DNA from: a virus
Length of the DNA stretch: 24,605 nucleotides
Virus record (IMG/VR): IMGVR_UViG_3300022413_000037
Coordinates: 1 to 24,605 of that record
Direction: 5' to 3' (one strand)
The notes under the pieces are model-generated. The model made no database searches and was not told where the DNA came from. It saw only the letters and a program-made list of their open reading frames with translations. Each line of letters opens with the position of its first letter. Positions within the stretch are counted from its first letter, which is position 1. Shown piece after piece: positions 7,598-13,619 of the stretch. A program made the translations under genes and the position numbers.

Positions 7598-8026
7598 TTA
7601 TCCTAAATTCCCGTCGGTGGACATCGGAACCCATAGCATTGCGAATTCAATGACTCCGGCCGTCATCGGCGAAGTTGTAACCTTCAAAAGTATGTCGCTT
7701 CCGACTAGCTGGTTAATGATCGCCGTCGCGACATTGATATCCGTAGGCGTAGCGTCGTTCCAGAACTCGGTTGCTATCAGGTCGCCCGCGTCCGCGATCT
7801 GAGCAATCAACGCGGCAGTATTGCCAGCAACGCCTAATTCCAACTCACCCGCGGTGGTTGTCACGACCGACGTGGAGCAATAGGCACTCAAGTGCGTTAT
7901 CAGAACACGACCCGTCACCGAGGCGATGGTTATATTGCCGGTCGCACCTGCCCCGGCAGTACCATCGAACGTGACCGTCTTGGCGAAGTGTCTGGGCTGT
8001 CGGCCCGGTATTGTTAAGCCTGGCAT
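7598..8026 (-). CDS. Small virion protein downstream of the major capsid protein, function unknown
   Basis: This 142-residue protein has a good AGGGA ribosome site 5 bases before the ATG. Sequence is Thr/Ala/Val/Ile-rich with alternating strands (VTFDGTAGAGATGNITIASV; GVIEFAMLWVPMS), no signal peptide and no charged helices, suggesting an all-beta, probably jelly-roll-like fold. It sits in the same transcription unit as the protease, decoration and major capsid genes and is the last gene before a strong terminator, so it is likely made in large amounts. A second decoration protein, a capsid fibre base or a head-joining factor are all possible. I do not recognise the family. Confidence 0.55.
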   Translation of the reverse strand: MPGLTIPGRQPRHFAKTVTFDGTAGAGATGNITIASVTGRVLITHLSAYCSTSVVTTTAGELELGVAGNTAALIAQIADAGDLIATEFWNDATPTDINVATAIINQLVGSDILLKVTTSPMTAGVIEFAMLWVPMSTDGNLG

Positions 8027-8048
8027 GATTGTCCCTAAGCACTACTGA

Positions 8049-9182
8049 TCAGAAAATAACAGTGCCGTAAGCCGTTGAATTGGGAATGTGATTGACTGCC
8101 AACGCGTTGTCTAGCGCGAACAGGGTTGTCTCTGTCGGATTCGAGGTATCGGCCGACCATGCTGAGAATCCCGTCTTGACCACCTTGTTTGCTCCGTCTC
8201 GTTCGGCGATCGGCTCGGAACCTTCGAACAGCCCGTACGTGTCGCGCTGTCGGGGATCAGGCATGAAGATTGCGCCGGTCGTCTCGACGTACTTCACAAA
8301 GGATTCGCTACCCTCCACCCCGATATCAAGTCCCTCGTCCGTGATGTAGAACATGACGCCCGGTCGTGCGCTGATCTCGCCGACCGATACATTGATCGGT
8401 GAGCCGTCTTCACGAGTACCCACTACGCGCTCGAATTGTCGGAATGGTGTATTGGCAATACCCGCCTGCGTTGCCACCTTGTCGTTGTTAATTACGTTTT
8501 GCCATACAGCGCCAGTGCAGATAACGTTCTGCAGTCTTCCGCCGTACAACTCCTGGAACGCCGCATCAATGTTGGAAATATGAAGCGGGATGTCAGCCGA
8601 TGGATTGTCCCAGGATACGTCGATGATGTCGCCATCACCCAACATGTCTAGTTGTGTTTTGTTGCCAGCAGGCATCCCGAAGTTGATCTGATACAACCCG
8701 CTAGACAGGTTCAGGTTCCAGTCGTCGCCGTCCTCGTTGACATAGAGGCTATCTCGCAGCATTCCGATCGTCATCAACGCGCGGAAATTCGCGGCCTTAG
8801 AACCAAGGACGCCACCCTGTCGACGGATGTAGTTCTCTCCTGCAATATCGCGCGTGCGAGGGTCGCCAATCTGAGCGAGGTTGTGCAGTTCTTCAGCGAG
8901 CAGCGGAACAGAGTCGTGCATTCGCGGATACACGAAGGGCACTGAGCCAACCGCCTGTCTTGCAGATCGCGCGGCGGCAGCTCCGGGCGCTCGCATTTTG
9001 CCGACCTTGCGCGTATTGTTGAACACCTGGTATTCGCCAGTGCGGCCATGCCCGAAGTTCTCGACGTTGAATCCACCCGGGCCGAAACCCATGAATTGCA
9101 GAATCCACTTGTCGGCCGACATGATGCGACTGACAACCTTCGTCAGGACGATAGGTTCTAAGATTTGCTGAATGCTGGCCAT
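8049..9182 (-). CDS. Major capsid protein (HK97 fold, lambda gpE-like)
   Basis: This 377-residue protein has GAGG 8 bases before the ATG. The N-terminal helix region (MASIQQILEPIVLTKVV) is followed by an extended arm with many Gly/Asn, then SVPFVYPRMHDSVPLLAEELH. The 'PRMHD.V.L.AEEL' stretch matches the capsid E-loop-to-spine region of gpE-type capsid proteins as I know them. The middle (IDAAFQELYGGRLQNVICTGAVWQNVIN) fits the A-domain pattern. Following a protease/scaffold gene and a decoration gene is the standard layout. The start MASIQQ is close to mature N-termini, so little prohead delta domain is present, in line with scaffold being supplied by the neighbouring protease protein. Assignment to the gpE family rather than another HK97 group is tentative; the capsid role is well supported. 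Confidence 0.8.
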   Translation of the reverse strand: MASIQQILEPIVLTKVVSRIMSADKWILQFMGFGPGGFNVENFGHGRTGEYQVFNNTRKVGKMRAPGAAAARSARQAVGSVPFVYPRMHDSVPLLAEELHNLAQIGDPRTRDIAGENYIRRQGGVLGSKAANFRALMTIGMLRDSLYVNEDGDDWNLNLSSGLYQINFGMPAGNKTQLDMLGDGDIIDVSWDNPSADIPLHISNIDAAFQELYGGRLQNVICTGAVWQNVINNDKVATQAGIANTPFRQFERVVGTREDGSPINVSVGEISARPGVMFYITDEGLDIGVEGSESFVKYVETTGAIFMPDPRQRDTYGLFEGSEPIAERDGANKVVKTGFSAWSADTSNPTETTLFALDNALAVNHIPNSTAYGTVIF

Positions 9183-9242
9183 CGTTTTTCCTCAATCCTG
9201 TGCCCTGTTCGGCTATCGGAAACTTTGCGTTGTGTGATCCCG

Positions 9243-9262
9243 GAGCGTTTATGCAAACGCTC
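9243..9262 (-). other. Perfect hairpin over the decoration gene stop codon
   Basis: GAGCGTTT and AAACGCTC form an 8-bp perfect inverted repeat with a 4-base loop. It spans the TAA of the decoration gene (9249-9251). No T tract follows, so it is not an intrinsic terminator. It may be an mRNA stabiliser or a processing site between the decoration and capsid genes. Confidence 0.4.
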
Positions 9263-10064
9263 TCGCGAGTGTGTCATTGGTTTGGACAAGCCACTTGGCC
9301 GTGGTGCCCTCGTAGACCGCTTTCGCGTGTACGTATGCTCCCAGGTGCTGGGACGCCGTCGTGTAAGTGACCGTGGTAACCGTCGTATCGTTGTCGCCGA
9401 TCATGATGGCGCTGCCTGCGGTTACAATGAATTCCTCATCGCCTGTTCTCACAAGCATGAATTCGAGCCCAGGCTTGCACGTCGGCAGGGTAACGGTTAC
9501 TGAGGCTGCGTTGCTGTAAAACAACGTCGAACCGGTTTGTGAATCAGTGAGCGTGTCGGTGGTTCCTGTTACAGTCCCGCCGAACCTCGTAAGTCCACCC
9601 GCTAAGGCCCCTAATGGATCGTCATCGAAGACGAACGACCGGGCCATTTGCTGGCGTGCTAAGAACTCGTCTACGTGTCCAACGAACGCGTCGCCCTGTA
9701 TTAGTAAATGCGTCGCCTTGACTGGACCACCGACACACACAGCCGCAACGCGATCAGCATCGTTCGCGTCAAAGTCCTGGGCCCTTAGTTCGTGAGCTAG
9801 GATTCCAGCGACGTTTTCTGAGCCGTCGGCTGCATCGCCGTCGAACTCACTGTATTCAGTCGTGGACGTTTCGAGGCCAAGCAGCAGACCAGGACGCAAT
9901 ACGGTCGTGGGGCTATTGCCAGCGTCGCGACTTTCGCCACGAATAACCCCGTTCTTTTTGAGCGAGGTCTTATTCGCATCGCCGCCCCACAGAAATTGAA
10001 CTTCCGTGGTTTCGGCAATACTGCCGGCACCAGGAACGCCGAAGCCACCAGAAAACGTAGCCAT
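9249..10064 (-). CDS. Head decoration protein with an extra C-terminal beta domain
   Basis: This 271-residue protein has a GAGG site upstream of the ATG. Residues ~50-155 contain the head-decoration pattern: TVLRPGLLLGLET, then AGILAHELRAQDF, then AAVCVGGPVKATHLLIQGDAF. Proteins of this kind bind at capsid three-fold sites and stabilise the expanded shell against DNA pressure. The usual family length is about 110-150 residues. Here a further ~110 residues follow (from about TDTLTDSQTGSTLFYSNAAS), Thr/Val-rich and beta-like, resembling a surface-exposed add-on domain. It sits between protease/scaffold and major capsid genes, the expected place. The N-terminal ~45 residues are Gly-rich and probably flexible. 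The decoration role is fairly secure; the function of the extension is unknown. Confidence 0.75.
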   Translation of the reverse strand: MATFSGGFGVPGAGSIAETTEVQFLWGGDANKTSLKKNGVIRGESRDAGNSPTTVLRPGLLLGLETSTTEYSEFDGDAADGSENVAGILAHELRAQDFDANDADRVAAVCVGGPVKATHLLIQGDAFVGHVDEFLARQQMARSFVFDDDPLGALAGGLTRFGGTVTGTTDTLTDSQTGSTLFYSNAASVTVTLPTCKPGLEFMLVRTGDEEFIVTAGSAIMIGDNDTTVTTVTYTTASQHLGAYVHAKAVYEGTTAKWLVQTNDTLARAFA

Positions 10065-10121
10065 TTCAGAACCTCATGAACTCTCGGAATTATTGCTTTG
10101 GACCGTATTGGCCCTGGTGAT

Positions 10122-11312
10122 TTACGACTTACGCAAGATTTGGTCAGCTAACTTGTCGGCTTCCTCTTCGGACATCTGTTCACCGGTTACGACGCCCGGC
10201 TGTTTCTCGACGTTGAGCGACATACTTGTACGCCGTTCGGCATCCCAAAACGTGCCCGCGGGAACTGGTTCGCGGCTTGCGATCCAATGTTCTATCGCAG
10301 TGGGTTCGTTCACACCCTCACTGTTGAGACTGAGTTGAATCGTTGTAACGCCCGCGCTTTTGTCTTTGTGTTCTGCGGGCGTACAGCGGCCGGTTTCAAG
10401 CAGCGTTTGTAATCTTTGGGCGAGGACGTCCCTATGTGCCGCCGAAGAATGTTTCTTCATCGCTTGCAGTTCAAGCGACATCGCGGTCATTTGAGGGCTT
10501 TGGACTTCTAGGTTTTCATTTGCCACGTCATCACCTCCCATGGCATTTGCGGTGAGCAACGCCTGGTGTAAATGGGATAGAAAGTTGTCTATTGTCGTGT
10601 CGCTGGAAAGCACGAGGCCCAGCGCTGTTAGTGATTCAAGTACCGATTTAAGACGTTCCGGATCATCCATCTCTGAGGTACCGGAGTCTTCGTCTGACTC
10701 GTCTTCGGAGTCGAGCGCCAGATCGTCAAGGTCAGACTCTTCCGCGTCTTCCAGGCCAAGCTGGAACACATTCGGTGCGTTGTCGTCCTCCTCGAAAAAG
10801 GTCAAGGAGCACGCAATCATTTCGTGACCTTCTGAGTCAACCTTCTCGAAACGAGATTGGGATGAATCGACAGGATGCACCACTAGGTCGACATGTGTAA
10901 TCACGTCCTCGTGCACAGTTCCCGAGCCATCTTTCCAGTTGTCGAATATGACCGGGGACACGTCCGCCAAATTTGCTTCGACCTTGCTGGCGTCGACTGC
11001 CCTGGGAATGTCTAGGGTGATTTCAGCGCTTTGGCCGTCATCTGCCACCTTGAAGGAGTCGAGGAAGCCTACGTTGTCTTGCGGCGGTGCCACCCTGCGG
11101 CGTTTCCGTTGGCTGGGTGACAATTCGTAGGGCTTGCTCTTTTCGGGGTCTTTCGAATGGTCCCACGCCACCGGAACGCGAATCCCTGCCTCGCTGAATC
11201 CCTTAAAAGTGCTTTCCCAGTGCCGTAGGCGATTCTCGTCAACGGCGAGTTCACCCGTTGGACTGTGGTACGTTCGTCCGGCTTTCAGGATTCCTTTTTT
11301 GAACTTCGGCAT
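10122..11312 (-). CDS. Capsid maturation protease fused to scaffold, Mu I-like
   Basis: This protein has 396 residues. Residues ~3-160 resemble Mu protein I: a beta-rich domain with VPVAWDHSKD, carrying the putative catalytic His52, and LADVSPVIFD, carrying the putative catalytic Ser119, in the order and spacing known for this serine protease group. Residues ~173-217 are very acidic (EEDD, DLDD, DSEDESDEDS). About 220-396 are polar and helical with Gln/Glu/Leu-rich segments, as expected of a scaffold removed after prohead assembly. In Mu the scaffold is an internal restart of the protease gene; an ATG at residue 215 (MDDPERLKS) could serve the same way, though its ribosome site was not judged. 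The gene is first in the capsid unit, just after a strong terminator, so a promoter is expected upstream of it. Confidence 0.75.
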   Translation of the reverse strand: MPKFKKGILKAGRTYHSPTGELAVDENRLRHWESTFKGFSEAGIRVPVAWDHSKDPEKSKPYELSPSQRKRRRVAPPQDNVGFLDSFKVADDGQSAEITLDIPRAVDASKVEANLADVSPVIFDNWKDGSGTVHEDVITHVDLVVHPVDSSQSRFEKVDSEGHEMIACSLTFFEEDDNAPNVFQLGLEDAEESDLDDLALDSEDESDEDSGTSEMDDPERLKSVLESLTALGLVLSSDTTIDNFLSHLHQALLTANAMGGDDVANENLEVQSPQMTAMSLELQAMKKHSSAAHRDVLAQRLQTLLETGRCTPAEHKDKSAGVTTIQLSLNSEGVNEPTAIEHWIASREPVPAGTFWDAERRTSMSLNVEKQPGVVTGEQMSEEEADKLADQILRKS

Positions 11313-11421
11313 ATCCGGAACCTATTTCGGCGCCTCATATCTCACAAGTTGGGGATACGCAGAATGCGGACTAGATGGACTATAGGGAATCTATAGAGAT
11401 TGCGGGGCCGTTATTTTCGAC
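11313..11421 (-). other. Leader region of the capsid module, promoter expected but not resolved
   Basis: This 109-base gap follows the terminator at 11422-11457 and precedes the protease gene. It holds two CTATAG hexamers 5 bases apart (11379-11395) and no other open frame. I could not find a convincing -35/-10 pair with normal spacing on the minus strand. Since the terminator should stop upstream transcription, a promoter is expected here, perhaps one read by a phage-modified or alternative polymerase. Confidence 0.3.
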
Positions 11422-11457
11422 AAAAAAAACGCGACGGCCCATGGTGTGGCCGCCGCG
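11422..11457 (-). terminator. Strong rho-independent terminator before the capsid module
   Basis: On the minus strand a 10-bp stem (CGCGGCGGCC with GGCCGTCGCG, one G-T wobble) with an 8-base loop is followed directly by eight T. It lies 30 bases after the end of the 416-aa virion gene and before the protease gene. Its form is textbook and no T tract exists on the other side. Confidence 0.92.
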
Positions 11458-11487
11458 CCCAAGTAACGCAACCCTCAGAAAGGACGT

Positions 11488-12738
11488 TTATGTCACCGTA
11501 ATGCCAGTGACGAGTGAAGTTGTCGAAACATTGTCGCCGAGAATCTTACGGGATGGGTCTACGATGTTTGCACCGGGTCTAACTGATATGGGGTTTGTGG
11601 CTGTGACAGTTGTGGGACAGTTCGTCAAATCGAATGTGGGGCTACCTTCGCCGCCAACGGTCAACGTCGTAATCGTCGTGCCACCGGCTCGATAGTTTAT
11701 CGTCCCTCCCTGCTGATTAATACCAGAAATCGTCCCGGTTGTACCTTCCACATTCAAGACGCCGCCAGTCATCGTGATCGTGCTGGACGTCACTCCGCGT
11801 AGCGTGCATGTCCCGCCGAACACGTCCATCGTGGCAAGCGTCAACCCCACCCCTAATTCGCACGTCCCGTCCGCTACCACCAAGTCGGTGAGCGTAGCAA
11901 GCTCGCCGCCGAATGATGCCACTCCGACCGATCCGTTGAGCATGTCAAGCGTGCTGCTCGCGTGCGTGCCCTTCCAAAGAAATGCGGGCAAGCCGAATTC
12001 GCTAGAACTTCCGGTGTTTATGACGGCTATGATGGCCGCAGTCGACGATCCGGTGTCTATCTTGGTTCGACCGCTACCACTTCCCTCTCCCGTACCGATT
12101 GTGATTTTTGCGCAGTTGAGTTGTAAGTAACCGCCGGATTCTCGGTACTCCTTGTAACCACCTGGCGCCACTTCAGGTAATCCGATATCGCCCGTGAAAT
12201 TGAGTCCTTCGGTGAACGATGCAATAGGCACCGCTGATTGGTCCAAGCCCCATAGGATAGACACGTCGCTATTATCGACGTATACGTCATCGGTACCGAT
12301 CGGAACGCTGCTCGACCAATTGTCTGAATTATCATAGTGATTCGGCCCAGTGGCTGCCGTCGCTGTCGCTTCGACTGCCGTGCCGTCGCCCGCCGTTGTC
12401 TCCACGACGGTCATCACGAACGGCTCGCCTGCGATACCTCGCACCGTCACGACGCTGCCGGATACCGTGGCTGTTAGTTCGGAGAATTCCGCGATATCTG
12501 GCCCGGCACCGGTTGGAACGACGGTGGTAGTTGTATCGGTGAATGTCTCCCCGTTGATCGCCTCCTTGACCGCAATCGCTACGTCGGTTGTCGCTGAATC
12601 GGTACCGACGCTCACCGTCAAGACCTTGGTATTGATCGTTATCGCGACAGTATCTGCCGTTGCCCAGGTCAGCGCAACTGTGATCGTGTCCACCTGCTGG
12701 ACGGCTGCGGCCTTTGGTTCCCATCGATTATTGGCCAT
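11488..12738 (-). CDS. Thr/Gly-rich beta-solenoid virion protein (possible fibre or appendage)
   Basis: This 416-residue protein is extremely rich in Thr, Val, Gly and Ser, with few charged residues. Residues 1-130 form a region with VDTITVALTWATADTVAITINTK-type strand repeats and a small-domain pattern of alternating Val/Thr. Residues ~133-210 contain Asp/Trp/Asn-rich turns. From about 215 to 390 a run of short beta rungs recurs (GGTCTLRGV, STITMTGGVLNV, GTTGTISGINQQGGTI), typical of a right-handed beta-helix or solenoid. Such folds build phage fibres, spikes and capsid appendages. No signal peptide is seen. It is the last gene before the terminator that isolates the capsid module. A capsid or tail fibre is the best guess; no enzyme motif was found. 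Confidence 0.6.
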   Translation of the reverse strand: MANNRWEPKAAAVQQVDTITVALTWATADTVAITINTKVLTVSVGTDSATTDVAIAVKEAINGETFTDTTTTVVPTGAGPDIAEFSELTATVSGSVVTVRGIAGEPFVMTVVETTAGDGTAVEATATAATGPNHYDNSDNWSSSVPIGTDDVYVDNSDVSILWGLDQSAVPIASFTEGLNFTGDIGLPEVAPGGYKEYRESGGYLQLNCAKITIGTGEGSGSGRTKIDTGSSTAAIIAVINTGSSSEFGLPAFLWKGTHASSTLDMLNGSVGVASFGGELATLTDLVVADGTCELGVGLTLATMDVFGGTCTLRGVTSSTITMTGGVLNVEGTTGTISGINQQGGTINYRAGGTTITTLTVGGEGSPTFDLTNCPTTVTATNPISVRPGANIVDPSRKILGDNVSTTSLVTGITVT

Positions 12739-12779
12739 TGTCTAGGTGCTCCGTGTGAATTCGTCTACTATTCCTGCCT

Positions 12780-13286
12780 TCAGTCTTGCTCGATAAACAG
12801 CTTGAGCGTGATCACCTCCGCCGAGGCAGGAACGTACGCGTTTCGGGCCACCAGGACACCATACAACGCGTCGTCGGCAGTAGCGGTAACGAATCGCATC
12901 GGCAGAAATGTCCGACTGGCCGGAATCAGCACATTGCCTGCCGCGGTTCCCACGAATCCGTTGCCGGTCGCAAATGGAATTACGCCTACCATGTTCCGCA
13001 TTTCGGCATCTGTGGGTGTGAAAGCAAGGTTATCGACATCCAGGGCCATCAGCGTATCCATGACCCATAGTTCGCCGTCTAACGGCGTGCCGTTGCTATG
13101 GCTACTGAAAAGCATGGCGTGGTTGATCTGCCCGCCCATAGCGTTGCCGCGAGCAGCAGTGGCGAATGTAAATCCGCTGGCCGTTGAGTTTTCGACGACA
13201 TCGCCCGCCGCATAGGCCGTTGTATTGGCGGCGCGAATTATCGATGTCTCGATTACCTTGTTATTCCGAAGTGTTGCTATCGCCAT
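12780..13286 (-). CDS. Putative virion protein, function unknown
   Basis: I chose the ATG at 13286 (MAIATLRNNKVIETS), which has GGGAAGAA just upstream and overlaps the end of the HTH gene by 26 bases; the frame is open further upstream but without a ribosome site. The product has 168 residues. The pattern IIRAANTTAYAAGDVVENS near the start, followed by beta-rich, low-charge sequence with FATGNGFVGTAAGNV, resembles short jelly-roll structural proteins seen near head genes of many phages. There is no signal peptide and no catalytic motif. Position between terminase and fibre-like gene supports a virion role. Confidence 0.5.
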   Translation of the reverse strand: MAIATLRNNKVIETSIIRAANTTAYAAGDVVENSTASGFTFATAARGNAMGGQINHAMLFSSHSNGTPLDGELWVMDTLMALDVDNLAFTPTDAEMRNMVGVIPFATGNGFVGTAAGNVLIPASRTFLPMRFVTATADDALYGVLVARNAYVPASAEVITLKLFIEQD

Positions 13287-13602
13287 TTCTTCCCGGCTCC
13301 TGTGTATTGGCGAATTCCTGCAATGCAGAGCCGCCGATGAACTTCTTGATCTCCGACAAGCGAATGCCGAACGTCCCTCCAGGCAATGGTCCTTCATACT
13401 CCATCAATCCATCTTTAAGCCACCTGGCGACCGTCTGATGTGACTTCCGGAACATCCTCGCCGCCTCCGTGATCGTCACCAGCGGATTGGACTCGCTCAT
13501 CTCCGAAAACTGCTCGACCGGGTCCGCTTGCGCCGGCGGGTGGCATTCTCCGCATGACGTTTGTGTATTCGACCTAGCCCTCGTCGCGCGTCTTTTGGCC
13601 AT
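13261..13602 (-). CDS. Small DNA-binding protein with excisionase-like helix-turn-helix
   Basis: The start is the ATG at 13602 (MAKRRATRARSN), preceded by AGGTGAGG 5 bases upstream, an excellent site; the upstream ATG at 13620 lacks one. The product has 113 residues. Residues 1-10 are basic, and CGEC at 17-20 could be half a zinc site. Residues ~42-90 (LVTITEAARMFRKSHQTVAR, then a wing and RLSEIKKFIGG) match the MerR/excisionase-type winged helix of the HTH_17 kind. It follows terL directly and overlaps the next virion gene. It may be a regulator of late genes or an accessory to terminase packaging; small terminase subunits also carry HTH domains, so a TerS role is possible though the position after terL is unusual. 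Confidence 0.65.
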   Translation of the reverse strand: MAKRRATRARSNTQTSCGECHPPAQADPVEQFSEMSESNPLVTITEAARMFRKSHQTVARWLKDGLMEYEGPLPGGTFGIRLSEIKKFIGGSALQEFANTQEPGRNGDSNTSE

Positions 13603-13619
13603 CTGTTCCTCACCTGTCA

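Noticed and set aside
11364-11400. Plus-strand GGACTATAGGGAATC resembling the end of a T7-type promoter
   Set aside because: Only the CTATAGGGA part fits; the upstream half does not match, no phage RNA polymerase is seen, and the direction is opposite to the genes.
12332-12745. Long open frames on both strands across the first part of the 416-aa virion gene
   Set aside because: They are caused by its Thr/Val/Gly-rich codon pattern; products are low-complexity and have no ribosome sites.
13261-13602. Excisionase-like HTH protein as evidence of an integrated prophage
   Set aside because: Such HTH domains are common in many regulators, and no integrase or attachment site is in the window, so lysogeny cannot be claimed.
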